Shown piece by piece: positions 20,901 through 27,586 of a DNA stretch of 59,679 bases (positions are counted from its first letter, which is position 1; the number at the start of each line of letters is the position of its first letter). The stretch comes from Thermoflexales bacterium (GTDB taxonomy: Bacteria; Chloroflexota; Anaerolineae; Fen-1058). The stretch covers positions 1 through 59,679 of the forward strand of contig JAFGFO010000245.1 of assembly GCA_016931085.1 (NCBI GenBank). Direction: 5' to 3'. Position numbers and translations under genes: made by a program. The notes beneath the pieces are model-generated. The model ran no database searches and was not told where the DNA came from. It saw only the letters and a program-made list of their open reading frames with translations.

Positions 20901-21308
20901 GCTCACAAAGACAGAGGCCCGCACGGCGGCCGCTTTCTGGCGGGTGAGGCGGCGAAAGACGGGATCGATGGCCCGCAGGCCGTGCGCCGCGCCCAGCTCA
21001 TCCAAGGCCGAGAGGCCAGTTATACTTGAGGGTGACCGAAGCAAGCTGCGCAGCGCCAGCGAGCGCCCGGCCTGGGGCGTAAAGCGCACCAGCAGATCGC
21101 CGGAGCGGTAACGGACTCCATCGGCGCCTGGGCGAATAGCGCGCGCCGGCGGTTCTGCGGCGGCCGTCGAGGTTGCCGCCAGGGACGGGGCGGGTTCCAA
21201 AGCGGACGGCGGTGCAAAGGCCAAGGCGGGCGCTGAAAGGGGCAAGGTCGAGGCGCATACAGACACGACGAGCAAGGCGATCAGGCAGCGGGCAAAGCAG
21301 CGTTTCAT
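14901..21308 (-). CDS. Subtilisin-like serine protease with beta-helix, cohesin- and dockerin-like modules and C-terminal anchor
   Basis: Secreted S8 endopeptidase of 2135 residues. Signal peptide (1-30); inhibitory propeptide-like region (about 65-190); catalytic domain with Asp236 (VIDTG), His299 (NGHGTHVAG) and Ser468 (GTSMAAP), all intact. Downstream: CARF/Ig-like region, right-handed beta-helix repeats (about 845-1145), a SwmB/Big-like domain, fibronectin type III (about 1290-1400), IPT-like domain, cohesin-like domain (about 1570-1712), dockerin-like pair of calcium loops (DRDCDVDVADIM and DFDGDGDIDVADIM, about 1718-1770), second cohesin-like domain (about 1800-1965), and a C-terminal transmembrane helix followed by RRRRRGR, a membrane or cell-wall anchor. 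ATG has AGGAGG 5 nt upstream and a good promoter. Probably digests extracellular protein at the cell surface. A palindromic repeat lies in frame at 16736-16761. Confidence 0.9.
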   Translation of the reverse strand: MKRCFARCLIALLVVSVCASTLPLSAPALAFAPPSALEPAPSLAATSTAAAEPPARAIRPGADGVRYRSGDLLVRFTPQAGRSLALRSLLRSPSSITGLSALDELGAAHGLRAIDPVFRRLTRQKAAAVRASVFVSDAMSGWGQAEGLADVYKLSFPAEADVEQLAAAYRADPNVVYAEPNYVFEFDGTPDDPYLGQQWHLHNTGQYGGLADADIDAPEAWDVVTGTESIVIAVIDTGIDRDHPDLDDHMWSNPGETPGDGVDNDGNGYTDDTWGWNWVSDGSDPDDYEFNDPRDDNGHGTHVAGLAAAETNNAAGVAGVCWNCKLMSLKAFESNGVGTTSDIVQAIDYAASKGADVINMSFGSYAESLLLEDTLAAAYGQATLVAAAGNYGRTSKATQPYYPAAYPYVLGVGATDVGCVPTPQNCLQIAERRADFSNYGVNADVGAPGVSIYSTFRGGGYASMAGTSMAAPIVSGLAALLLSKNPTWSKEMARGQIVKTSDAIYTGEFGRVNAYSALTVVPTPDVQLPGDSILYGDADGDGDGIPDAGETFTVTLGLKNWWGEAQGTSAVLSSADPYVTILSDTAAYGDISAYATMRNLAAPFRVRLDPAAPNNHQVDFTLAISANGGAYTTSGAFSFLVQRGIEIPHALFPAVITQSMTLHSDYLYIVKQNMLVANGVTLTIEPGTRLQFEQDKFIKVQGTLIASGTEELPIIFTSNQKEPQPGDFQGIIFDDSATDAVLDPVPITTTIAAEGSAIPNVGLVLIITNAPRFDTIGDVYFSAVISQPLSSLPSELVLHWYNGVGFIEISSDLLPSGSTTTPFSETVSLVGAVGSQSVVFAQPSDEYVSGSILNRIVLEYGGGLLIDDSAPYVADSSFRQNLGAIPAGTSHYFGAITVDSTSGRALVIRGNTISDNPNHGVYIRGSSAGGRLMLTANTVRNNFLAVWADYIKEGWRSGAGLFLSGAMPVHAVGNVVEYSQAAACSGLYASGYGLDSLRLEANTFRRNKVIMAYDEFSNTDSGVCLDWASALVRRNIVAGNEGAKGYRPGDGSAKDGGSAFHVAGSAPVMQFNTIVGNKALPWQAPYTAPGLTVFFKLQPNSSVLTHNNILGNQASFDLYLSNTESAREDMDASQNYWGTADVNEIRYHHIYDYWQDFEPGEASFEPFLTTPEPLAPGFLWNATNTPPSPIGAETMTVTLDFSRDMNTAITPTVTFGVDEPYTQHRIESGQWVSPTRWVGAFDVTVDTGDGINTLKVSGAKDSDEMEIPEDTRFNFVIQTAGTSSILLEASADVSQVALNWVQNDVTDLAGYLLYRSAYTNTGYAQIGDGMFVDAVYTDTNVTNGVTYYYKYSVLDTDLNEVAWSNEVAVTPDDYTLPATPAVSDDGAATNYFERLHAAWSSSDPETGIAEYQVCLGTAAGACDTVSWTSLGLLADKTWTGLNLADGQSYYVNVRARNGADHWSATGSSDGITVDKLPAPSVTAAQPISGVRTLAHAITLTGSGFQASPAPDVRLEMGSHGGLPLQSVTVLNSACLTAQVPAGIAAGVYTATVTNFDTQVGVLPSAYTAANPAVGPRPLLFSPSPRQVGDDEASTTVDVLVQDISDLAAFQFDLSYDPVVVRVSDVTLGAFLGSGGRSTTALGPTIDNTSGRLSFGGVSYGAAPGASGSGTLATITFSPQAAGSASLALANVQLRDTLNSQIPDDPQAGQIQVVHYPAGDLDRDCDVDVADIMLVAACWNTVSGDPNYTAAYDFDGDGDIDVADIMQVAVAWGDTCGGQRVAQLLQAEEFAVRPASDEQRMVGGRQAGNTQETSLTRQALAPATVYAAPASRDAAVQSVYTLAVGVDNAEDMGAFQFDLAFDPALLRVDGVALGGSLDSTGRSIVDLGPVLDNAAGQVRYGAFSYGSSAGFSGTGQLAVITFTTFATPGASLLDLQNVQLVDAGAQNQPAQTADGRLVILSRTPLAVTRAITDGAGPYIFGDTCARLYFSDTGGLSLVTVTMVYSYPTAQAYTRPLPRSYSITGDKAGGFSALLALCYADAELGDTQEGSLQLYRYDTASRAWQAYSSVVDPAANLVTASISEFSVWVVGAPGYEPTRIMLSGLHARRGPAWPGGLAGALMLGAGLWWARRRRRGR
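16736..16761. repeat. GTAGGGGC-type palindrome inside the protease CDS
   Basis: GTAGGGGCAGCC and GGCTGCCC flank a CCCCGT loop; nearly the same sequence as the left half of the intergenic repeat at 22674-22699. On the coding strand it is read in frame as part of MGSHGGLPLQS between Ig-like domains. Confidence 0.7.
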
Positions 21309-21349
21309 CTTTTCCTCCTACGGCAGTGCTAACACGGCTAATCAGTAAA

Positions 21350-21377
21350 AGTATAGCACGAGTCATTGGCAAGTCAA
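21350..21377 (-). promoter_or_regulatory. Promoter of the subtilisin-like protease gene
   Basis: Minus strand: TTGACT (21372-21377), 16-nt spacer, TATACT (21350-21355) with a TGC extended -10. About 35 nt upstream of the ATG. Shares TTGACyTGC and GCTATACT with the promoters at 25485-25513 and 43816-43844. Confidence 0.75.
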
Positions 21378-21386
21378 GTACAAGTG

Positions 21387-21406
21387 CCACAAGCTGGTGC
21401 TTGTGG
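21387..21406. repeat. Small perfect hairpin in the divergent intergenic region
   Basis: CCACAAGC and GCTTGTGG pair around TGGT. It is just upstream of the protease promoter -35. The rest of this 295-nt gap (21309-21603) holds the two divergent promoters and no gene I can support. Confidence 0.5.
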
Positions 21407-21552
21407 TACAATAGAAGCAGGGGTAAACGACGACGCACCAGGCGGGCGGCAAATGACAAGTTCCCGTACGGCGCATCCAACGCAAAACCCTGACGCGCGC
21501 GCAAGCCCCAAGAGTCCCGCTCGGCTTTTGCGTCCAAAGTTGGCGATCGTGG

Positions 21553-21575
21553 TATAATGACATATAGATATCTAT
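21553..21575 (+). promoter_or_regulatory. Promoter -10 and palindromic operator of the nucleotidyltransferase pair
   Basis: TATAAT (21553-21558, preceded by TGG) is followed at once by the perfect 12-bp palindrome ATAGATATCTAT (21564-21575), which would cover the transcription start. TTGCGT at 21528 is a poor -35 with 19-nt spacing. Position suits autoregulation of a toxin-antitoxin-like operon. Confidence 0.5.
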
Positions 21576-21603
21576 TGGTCAAACTTGTACGAATGAGTCA
21601 AGT

Positions 21604-21810
21604 ATGGATCCAATCATTTCTCATGACTGGGCAGAAGAAACGCCTGAAGCCAAGGCTCGTTGGTTTCAGTCACTTACACTGACTGAGCGGATGGATATGC
21701 TGTGCTGGTTCACGGATACACTTTTAAGCATCAATCCGCACATCGTGGAGCAAAAACGTGCTGAACCAATTACAGGGCGTGTACTCGTCCTTGCACAAAC
21801 ACAAGGTTAA
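21604..21810 (+). CDS. Small protein paired with nucleotidyltransferase (unknown)
   Basis: A 68-residue acidic helical protein (DWAEETPEAKARWFQSLTLTERMDMLCWFTD core). I have seen this type of short protein ahead of MNT/AbiEii-like nucleotidyltransferases, and here it overlaps the next gene by 53 nt, pointing to coupled expression. No strong ribosome-binding site. Function unknown; candidate antitoxin-like or accessory partner. The region is more AT-rich than its surroundings. Confidence 0.6.
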   Translation: MDPIISHDWAEETPEAKARWFQSLTLTERMDMLCWFTDTLLSINPHIVEQKRAEPITGRVLVLAQTQG

Positions 21811-22204
21811 ATACATCACTATTGGAGGCATTGCCGCAGTTCTGCATGGAGTCCCCCGTGCAACCTTTGATCTTGACATTTTGATTGAGGCTACGCCCGA
21901 CAATGCGCAAAGACTGCTTGACGCTTTGCTTGAAGCAGGGCTAGGGACAGCATCTTTGACAACTGCAGAACAACTGCTTGCCCATGAAGTAACCATCTTT
22001 CGGGACCGCGTTCGGATCGATGTGCAAACTTCAACGCCCGGCATCAAGTTTGAAGAGGTTTGGGGAAGACGACAAACTGTAGAATATGGCCAGCAACAAT
22101 TTTATGTCTTGACACGAGATGATTTGATTGCCTCGAAGCGAGCCGCCGGGCGCCAGAAAGACCTAGAAGATGTCCGGCTGCTTGAATTGGGGCGCGAAAA
22201 CTAG
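21758..22204 (+). CDS. MNT/AbiEii-like nucleotidyltransferase
   Basis: A 148-residue minimal nucleotidyltransferase-fold protein. The motif GGIAAVLHGVPRATFDLDILI contains the GG...HG signature and the DxD metal-binding pair of this superfamily, followed by a helical tail with RDDLIASKRAAGRQKDLEDV, as in DUF6036/AbiEii-like toxins. GTG start with GGAG about 7 nt upstream, inside the 3' end of the small upstream gene. A toxin-antitoxin role is inferred from family and pairing; some members are merely of unknown function. Confidence 0.75.
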   Translation: MLNQLQGVYSSLHKHKVKYITIGGIAAVLHGVPRATFDLDILIEATPDNAQRLLDALLEAGLGTASLTTAEQLLAHEVTIFRDRVRIDVQTSTPGIKFEEVWGRRQTVEYGQQQFYVLTRDDLIASKRAAGRQKDLEDVRLLELGREN

Positions 22205-22212
22205 ACAACACT

Positions 22213-22677
22213 ATGGACAAACAACCTGGATCGCGCATGTGCTTTATCTGCGGCCGGCAGAACCCAGCCGGATTGAAGCTCAACATTTACAGCGACCGCG
22301 AGCGCGGCGAGGTGCGCTCCGAGGTCGTCATTAGCGACAACTACCAGGGCTACCCCGGCGTCGTCCACGGCGGCATCGTGGCCGCCATGCTCGACGAGGT
22401 GGCCGGCCGCTCCATGCTGCTGGAGGGCGACGAGGACAACTTGATGGTGACGCTCAAACTGGAGGTGCGTTACCGCCGGCCGACGCCGACGGATACCCCC
22501 CTGCTGGTCGTGGGCTCCCTCGTACAGCCCGGCGAGCGCCGCGCCAGGGCGCACGGCGAAATCCGGCTGCCCGACGGCACGGTGAGCGCCGAAGCAGACG
22601 TCCTGCTGGCTCGCCCACCCCAATCCATCACGGAAACGTGGGAGACAGAGAAGCAGTACTGGCGAGTCTACGAGTAG
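22213..22677 (+). CDS. PaaI-type hotdog thioesterase
   Basis: A 154-residue single hotdog-fold protein of the 4HBT/PaaI group, likely hydrolysing acyl-CoA thioesters. The loop YPGVVHGGIVAAMLDEVAG carries the conserved HGG and the acidic residue on the long helix. The N-terminal CFICGRQNPAGLKL with two cysteines is common in this subgroup. It begins 8 nt after the nucleotidyltransferase gene but without an obvious ribosome-binding site. Its TAG stop codon is the first TAG of a GTAGGGGC repeat. The substrate is unknown. Confidence 0.85.
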   Translation: MDKQPGSRMCFICGRQNPAGLKLNIYSDRERGEVRSEVVISDNYQGYPGVVHGGIVAAMLDEVAGRSMLLEGDEDNLMVTLKLEVRYRRPTPTDTPLLVVGSLVQPGERRARAHGEIRLPDGTVSAEADVLLARPPQSITETWETEKQYWRVYE

Positions 22678-22727
22678 GGGCAACCCCCCGTGGTTGCCCT
22701 TGGGCAGGCACAGGGGCCTGCCCCTAC
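22674..22727. repeat. 54-bp GTAGGGGC...GCCCCTAC cruciform repeat between convergent genes
   Basis: Outer inverted ends GTAGGGGC (22674-22681) and GCCCCTAC (22720-22727) enclose two hairpins: GGGCAACC/GGTTGCCC (22678-22699) and GGGCAGGC/GCCTGCCC (22702-22723). The stop codons of both flanking genes lie in the outer ends. Probable bidirectional terminator as well as dispersed repeat. Confidence 0.8.
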
Positions 22728-23719
22728 GCCTGCGCAAAGGTGTCGATCATCAGCCGGGCCTCGCCGAGCGGGTACAAGATGGGGCAGGTGCAGCCGTGAT
22801 CGCGGTACTCTTGCACCTTGCGGCGCACGGCCTCCGGCGTGCCAGAAGCGGTGATGCGCTCTAGCAGCTCGTCCGGCACGTACTTTTTCGCCTTCTCGAT
22901 CTGCTCCTTGGTCGCCGGCCAGCCCAAGATCGCCTGGATTTGCTTGACCACCTCAGCGCTTACGCCGCTGGCCTGGGCGATGTGCGGCTGCTGCGCCAGG
23001 TATTGCGTCAGCAGTCCGCGCGCGCCGTCCAGAGCCTTGTCGTGATCGTGATCGACCGAGCACACCACCAACTGCGGCCGGTCGATCGCTTGCCAGTCGC
23101 GCCCGGCGCGCCCAGCGCCAGCCTTGAGCGCTTCCAAGGCCCCGTCGTTGTACTCGGGCGGCACGCAGTAATTGAGCACCACGCCGTCGGCGATCTCGCC
23201 GGCCAACTCCATCATCTTGGAGCCGGTGGCGCCGATGTAAATCGGCACGTTGCGCGCCTCCCGGCGGCCGTGCACCACGTCCAACTCGATGCCGCTCACG
23301 CGATGAAACTCGCCCTGGAAGGTGACGTTCTCCATGCGCAGCAGCCGGCGCATAAGCTCGACTGTCTCGCGCATGGCCAGCAGCGGCTTTTTGCGCTCGA
23401 TGCCCACGTTGCGCGCCAGGGGATCCCACCAGGCGCCGATGCCGCAGACGATGCGATCGGGCGCCAGGTCGTCCAGGGTGAGGAAGGTGGCCGCCAGCAA
23501 GCCGATGTTGCGCGTCCAGTTATTGATCACGCCAGAGCCAACCTGGATGCGCTCGGTTACGGCGGCGTAGGCCGCCATCGGTACGATCGCGTCGCGCACC
23601 AGGCGCGATTCGGCCTGCCACACCGCGCTAAAACCGCGCTGCTCGGCGTAGCGGGCCAGCTCCATCCCCTCGCGGATGGGGTGGGCATCCTGCAGATAAA
23701 GCCCAACTCGTTCGGTCAT
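22724..23719 (-). CDS. LLM-class (F420-dependent type) oxidoreductase
   Basis: A 331-residue TIM-barrel protein of the bacterial luciferase-like family. Features: N-terminal strand and helix ([11 protein letters not shown]...[16 protein letters not shown]), [35 protein letters not shown] split across strands 3-4, and [10 protein letters not shown], all typical of F420-binding members such as methylenetetrahydromethanopterin reductase-like and F420-dependent dehydrogenases. AGGAGG precedes the ATG. It is the last gene of a minus-strand cluster with cofC and cofD, which supports F420 rather than FMN as cofactor. The substrate is unknown. Confidence 0.87.
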   Translation of the reverse strand: MTERVGLYLQDAHPIREGMELARYAEQRGFSAVWQAESRLVRDAIVPMAAYAAVTERIQVGSGVINNWTRNIGLLAATFLTLDDLAPDRIVCGIGAWWDPLARNVGIERKKPLLAMRETVELMRRLLRMENVTFQGEFHRVSGIELDVVHGRREARNVPIYIGATGSKMMELAGEIADGVVLNYCVPPEYNDGALEALKAGAGRAGRDWQAIDRPQLVVCSVDHDHDKALDGARGLLTQYLAQQPHIAQASGVSAEVVKQIQAILGWPATKEQIEKAKKYVPDELLERITASGTPEAVRRKVQEYRDHGCTCPILYPLGEARLMIDTFAQA

Positions 23720-23721
23720 CG

Positions 23722-24369
23722 TTACCTCCTTATGGGTTTCAGGTTTAAGGTTTCAGGTCTAAGGTTTAGCGCCGCCCAATCCTGCGGCGTGTCCAGGTCA
23801 AAGGCGAGTGCCGGCGAACGGTAGATGGACAGGCGCACATTCGACGTTTCGGCCTGGGCGCAGTGCTCGTCAAAGCTGCCTGCCCCAAAGGCAAAGTGCA
23901 GCGCGTCGGGTGGGCGCAGCAGCAGCGCATTGGTGCCGCGTTGGCGGCGGTCAGGCGCGATGACGATACACGGCGGGTCAGCAACTTGCTCGATCATCGC
24001 CTGTACGTCCCCAGCCGCCAGCAGCGGCAAATCGGCCGGCAGCACCAACACCGCCTCCGCACCAGCCTGCACGGCCCACGCGCGCGCTTCGGCCAGGGCG
24101 GTGTTGAGGTCACAGCCGTCCTCTAGTATCGTCGCCAGGCCCTTCTTGCGCGCGATATCCAGCGCCATCACGTCACGGCTGATCACAATGGAGATTGGAG
24201 ATTTCAGCTTCATCTCAACCAGCACGTCCAAGGTATGCGCCAAGAGCGCGCGGGCCAGCGTAGCGCGCAGCGGCCGGCGCAGCAGGGGCGACAGCCGGCT
24301 CTTGGCCTGCGCAAACGGCTTGACGGGAACAATCACACACAATTTCAAATCGTCAGCTTGCACATCCAT
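23722..24369 (-). CDS. cofC: 2-phospho-L-lactate (or PEP) guanylyltransferase CofC
   Basis: A 215-residue nucleotidyltransferase of the CofC/FbiD family, which activates 2-phospholactate, phosphoenolpyruvate or 3-phosphoglycerate with GTP for F420 synthesis. The N-terminal [19 protein letters not shown] carries the nucleotide-binding K-x-x-x-x-KSRL motif, and VLPADLPLL provides the metal-binding Asp; [11 protein letters not shown] is also characteristic. The next gene upstream on this strand is cofD (gap 37 nt). The last residues ([12 protein letters not shown]) are encoded by a degenerate GGTTTCAGG repeat, so the normal end is probably near the preceding [10 protein letters not shown]. Which phosphoacid is used cannot be told. 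Confidence 0.87.
   Translation of the reverse strand: MDVQADDLKLCVIVPVKPFAQAKSRLSPLLRRPLRATLARALLAHTLDVLVEMKLKSPISIVISRDVMALDIARKKGLATILEDGCDLNTALAEARAWAVQAGAEAVLVLPADLPLLAAGDVQAMIEQVADPPCIVIAPDRRQRGTNALLLRPPDALHFAFGAGSFDEHCAQAETSNVRLSIYRSPALAFDLDTPQDWAALNLRPETLNLKPIRR
23735..23768. repeat. Short degenerate GGTTTCAGGTTTAAGG direct repeat
   Basis: Two to three imperfect copies of GGTTTCAGGTYTAAGG across the cofC 3' end and just upstream of the oxidoreductase ribosome-binding site. Similar words occur at 11088-11140, 13729-13760 and 36838-36870. Confidence 0.55.
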
Positions 24370-24406
24370 TTCTGGTCGAGTTCAGAATGACATCAACCAA
24401 GTTTGG

Positions 24407-25333
24407 TCACACCCATATCCATTTCAGCAACTCGCCGGCCAGGCGAGCGCGGTCGGGCCGGTCGCGCATCAGGGCATCGGTGACCAGCACCCGGATGCCC
24501 ATCGCCTCGATATCCGCTTGCAGGGCCGCATCGGCCTTGTCGATGACCAGACCGCTGAGGATATCCGCATAGTGCCGCGCCACGCTCAACGGCGAAGGAT
24601 CCAGGCCCAGCTCACGGAACATCTTGGCCGCCGGCCCCTTGACGGCCTGCCCACCGATGATGGGGCTGACGGCTACCACCGGCCTGGTACGCAAGCGTTC
24701 GCGAAGGCCAGGCAGCGCCAGGATAGGGTCAAGGCTCACAAAGGGGTTGGACGGGCACAGCACGACCAGGCTGGCCGCCTCCAGCGCACCGATCACCTCG
24801 GGCGTGGCCCGCGCCCGCTCGATCCCCTCGAAGCGCACGCTGCGCAAGACAGGCTGCCAGGCGCGCCGCACGAAATACTCCTGAAAGGCCAGCTCCCCCT
24901 CGTCGGTCTGCACCATCGTCGCCACCGGCTCGTCGCTCATGGGCAGCACCCGCGTATCCACACCCAGTGCCTGGCACAGAGTCTCCGTCACCTGGGTCAA
25001 GCACTCCCCCTGTTGCAGCAAGCACGTGCGGTAGATGTGCACGGCCAAGTCGCGGTCGCCTAGCTTGAACCATGTTTCAGCACCATAGCGCTCCAGCATG
25101 TCCAAAGCGTTCCACGTTTCACCTTCGAGTCCCCAACCGGCGGCCAGATTGGCCAGGCCGGCCAGCGTGTACATCACCGTATCCAGGTCGGGGCAAATGC
25201 GCAGCCCCAGGTGGTCAAAATCATCGCCGGTGTTGACGACGACGGTGAGCGAGTCCCCCCCGGGCAGGCACTGCGCCAGGCCATCGGCCAACCTGGCTCC
25301 CCCCACCCCGCCGGCCAACGCCGCTATTTTCAC
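24407..25333 (-). CDS. cofD: 2-phospho-L-lactate transferase CofD
   Basis: A 308-residue CofD/FbiA protein that transfers the phosphoacid moiety from CofC-made LPPG/EPPG onto 7,8-didemethyl-8-hydroxy-5-deazariboflavin to give F420-0 (or dehydro-F420-0). The N-terminal GGVGGARL (8-15), VVVNTGDDFDHLGLRICPDLDT and late CPSNPFVSLDPIL are diagnostic. A GTG start at 25333 gives the family N-terminus, with GGAG about 8 nt upstream; the longer frame adds only an Arg-rich stretch without homology. Preceded by a strong promoter at 25485-25513. cofE/fbiB and cofGH/fbiC are not in this window. Confidence 0.92.
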   Translation of the reverse strand: MKIAALAGGVGGARLADGLAQCLPGGDSLTVVVNTGDDFDHLGLRICPDLDTVMYTLAGLANLAAGWGLEGETWNALDMLERYGAETWFKLGDRDLAVHIYRTCLLQQGECLTQVTETLCQALGVDTRVLPMSDEPVATMVQTDEGELAFQEYFVRRAWQPVLRSVRFEGIERARATPEVIGALEAASLVVLCPSNPFVSLDPILALPGLRERLRTRPVVAVSPIIGGQAVKGPAAKMFRELGLDPSPLSVARHYADILSGLVIDKADAALQADIEAMGIRVLVTDALMRDRPDRARLAGELLKWIWV

Positions 25334-25484
25334 ACGCCATCTCCACGTCTTGCGCGCCCAGCGTTTCTTTGCGAGCGAGGGATTCGGCCATCGTGCGCAT
25401 CTGGACCTCGACAATCCGCTTTTGTTCTCCTCATTGTCTCGATATGACGATCATAAAATAAACCACGCAGGGCAAGTCAGGCAT

Positions 25485-25513
25485 AGTATAGCGCAAAAGC
25501 AGATGCAGGTCAA
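25485..25513 (-). promoter_or_regulatory. Promoter of cofD-cofC-oxidoreductase operon
   Basis: Minus strand: TTGACC (25508-25513), 17-nt spacer, TATACT (25485-25490). The last part of the spacer and the -10 (TTTGCGCTATACTATGC) are identical to the promoter at 43816-43844. Leaves a leader of about 145 nt. Confidence 0.8.
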
Positions 25514-25568
25514 TAGTCCCGCGTCTCGCACGACTTGCACTTGCGGGAAAACTTGTTATCATGACGCC

Positions 25569-27461
25569 ATGACTCAACCCAAACTACAACGGCTGCACAT
25601 CCTGCTGCTGGCCCTCATCACGCTGGCCGGCGGCGCGCTGCGCTTTTACCGCCTGGACTGGGACGGCGGCCATCATCTGCACCCCGACGAGCGCTACATC
25701 ACGTGGGTCGCCACCACCATCCGTTGGCCAGAGAAGCTGCAAGCCTGGACAGATCCCACGCATTCCACGCTCAACCCGTTCTACTGGCCGGCTCAGCCCA
25801 CCCAGTACAATGTCCAGGTCGAGCAAGACCAGGCACGCGCCTTCGCTTACGGCCATTTCCCGCTCTACCTGCTCGTGGTGGTCATCGACGCGTTGGGAGC
25901 GCTGGCCAAGAGACTCCCTTTCATCACAACAGATTGGGTTTTAACTTACCGGGCGCTCGCGTTGGTGGGGCGAGCGCTGTCAGCCGCCTTCGACACGGGC
26001 ACCATCCTTGTCACGTTTCGCCTGGGCCAGGCATGGTCTGGCCGCTTGCCCGGTGGAGGGCGCACGGTCGGCTTGATCGCGGCAGCCTGCGTGGCGTTCG
26101 CGCCGCTGCACATCCAGTTGGCCCACTTTTATGCTGTCGACACGCTCATGACTTTTTTTGTGACGAGCGCGTTATGGTTCATGGTACGTTACGCACAAGA
26201 GAGGCGCCTCCGCGACGGGTTGGCAGGCGGTGTGTGTGCCGGGTTGGCGATCGGTTCCAAGTTCACAGCCGTCTGGCTGCTGCTCTTGTGGGCGGGTCTG
26301 CTGCTCACAGACGCCTGGCCGGCCCTGCAACGCCGCCAGTGGCGAGCGCTTGGCCCCCTGGCCACCACGCTAGCAGCGGCATTCCTGACCTTTGCCGTGA
26401 CCAACCCTTTCGCCCTGATCGAGCTGCCTACCTTTATCTTGGAGATATCCACCCAGGGTGCGATGGCGCGCGGCAGCCTGGACTGGCCCTACATCCGCCA
26501 GTATCACGACACGTGGCGCTATCTTTACCCTATCTGGCAAATGGTGTGCTTTAGCCTGGGGCCCGCCTTGACTGTGGCTGGCCTGGCTGGCCTGGCCTGG
26601 ACGTTGTGGCGCGCCTGGCAGCAAGAGACCCAGTTGGACGAACTGACGCTGGTCTTGTGGGCAGTTTCGTACCTTGTCATGACCGGGGGACTGTACGTCA
26701 AGTTCATCCGTTACATGCTGCCCGTCACGCCCGCCCTGGCCGTCCTGGCTGCCACCGTCCTGGTCAGGGCATACACCCAAGGTCCCCGCCTGGCAGGTGT
26801 TTTGCTCATCGCCGTGACTTTGCTGACGAGTGGACTGAACGGATGGGCTTTTGCGCATGTCTATGACGGCGAGCATCCGTGGGTCGCCGCCTCGCATTGG
26901 ATATACGCCAACGTGCCGGCGGGGGCCAGCCTGGCCAGCGAGCACTGGGAGGAGGAGCTGCCGGTCTCGATGAGCATCGAGGGGGAGAAGCGCTCGATCG
27001 ACGAGTACGTGCAGCACAGGCTGCTGCCCTACGATCCCGACTCGGACGAAAAACTCCAGACCCTGCTGACCGATCTAGCCGCCAGCGATTACTTGCTACT
27101 GCCTTCCCACCGGCTGTGGGGAACGATCCCGCGCTGGCCAGAGCGCTACCCGCTGACGACGCGTTACTACCAGGCCTTGTTTGGGGAGCGCTTGGGCTAC
27201 CGGCTCGAGTATATCAACGCCCGTTACCCACACCTGGGGCCAGTCACACTGATGGACTGGCCGCTGAGCGACCCAGACTTGCCCCTGCCGGCCCTCTTGC
27301 GCGATTGGCCCGACCCCTCGCCGGTGGTCATCCGCTTGGGGCGCGCCGACGAAAGCTTTACGGTGTACGACCATCCCCTGACGCTCATCTTTTACAACAC
27401 AGAACGGCTGTCGGCCGAGCAGATGCGAGAAAGAGTTGTATCGACTAATCCATCTGAATAG
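25569..27461 (+). CDS. GT39-like membrane glycosyltransferase (paralogue A)
   Basis: A 630-residue polytopic protein of the PMT/ArnT-like GT-C class, which transfers sugar from a polyprenyl-phosphate donor on the outer face of the membrane. TM1 is followed by RLDWDGGHHLHPDERYI, whose acidic residue and HPDE sit in the first external loop as in GT-C enzymes. About 11-12 transmembrane helices follow, then a soluble C-terminal domain (about 440-630). The protein is paralogous along its full length to the N-terminal half of the product at 34137-38858. ATG at 25569 gives the family N-terminus; no ribosome-binding site is seen. Likely works on surface glycans or glycoproteins; the acceptor is unknown. 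Confidence 0.8.
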   Translation: MTQPKLQRLHILLLALITLAGGALRFYRLDWDGGHHLHPDERYITWVATTIRWPEKLQAWTDPTHSTLNPFYWPAQPTQYNVQVEQDQARAFAYGHFPLYLLVVVIDALGALAKRLPFITTDWVLTYRALALVGRALSAAFDTGTILVTFRLGQAWSGRLPGGGRTVGLIAAACVAFAPLHIQLAHFYAVDTLMTFFVTSALWFMVRYAQERRLRDGLAGGVCAGLAIGSKFTAVWLLLLWAGLLLTDAWPALQRRQWRALGPLATTLAAAFLTFAVTNPFALIELPTFILEISTQGAMARGSLDWPYIRQYHDTWRYLYPIWQMVCFSLGPALTVAGLAGLAWTLWRAWQQETQLDELTLVLWAVSYLVMTGGLYVKFIRYMLPVTPALAVLAATVLVRAYTQGPRLAGVLLIAVTLLTSGLNGWAFAHVYDGEHPWVAASHWIYANVPAGASLASEHWEEELPVSMSIEGEKRSIDEYVQHRLLPYDPDSDEKLQTLLTDLAASDYLLLPSHRLWGTIPRWPERYPLTTRYYQALFGERLGYRLEYINARYPHLGPVTLMDWPLSDPDLPLPALLRDWPDPSPVVIRLGRADESFTVYDHPLTLIFYNTERLSAEQMRERVVSTNPSE

Positions 27462-27479
27462 TCCCCCGTGTCCGAAGAT

Positions 27480-27528
27480 GTCACGCTACAAATTACACCG
27501 GGCTGGCTCAGTGTAACTGCAGCGTGAC
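27480..27528. terminator. Nested hairpin after the GT39-like gene
   Basis: GTCACGCT (27480-27487) pairs with AGCGTGAC (27521-27528), and inside TTACAC (27493-27498) pairs with GTGTAA (27511-27516). No U-tract; terminator or palindromic repeat. Confidence 0.55.
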
Positions 27529-27586
27529 CTACGAGGACTCGTAAAACCTTGAAACTCACCCGTCGGAAAGAGGCTTCTTTGTAAAA

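Noticed and set aside
25098..25568. Upstream extension of the GT39-like gene
   Set aside because: This part runs antisense to cofD and across its promoter; the family N-terminus begins at the ATG at 25569.
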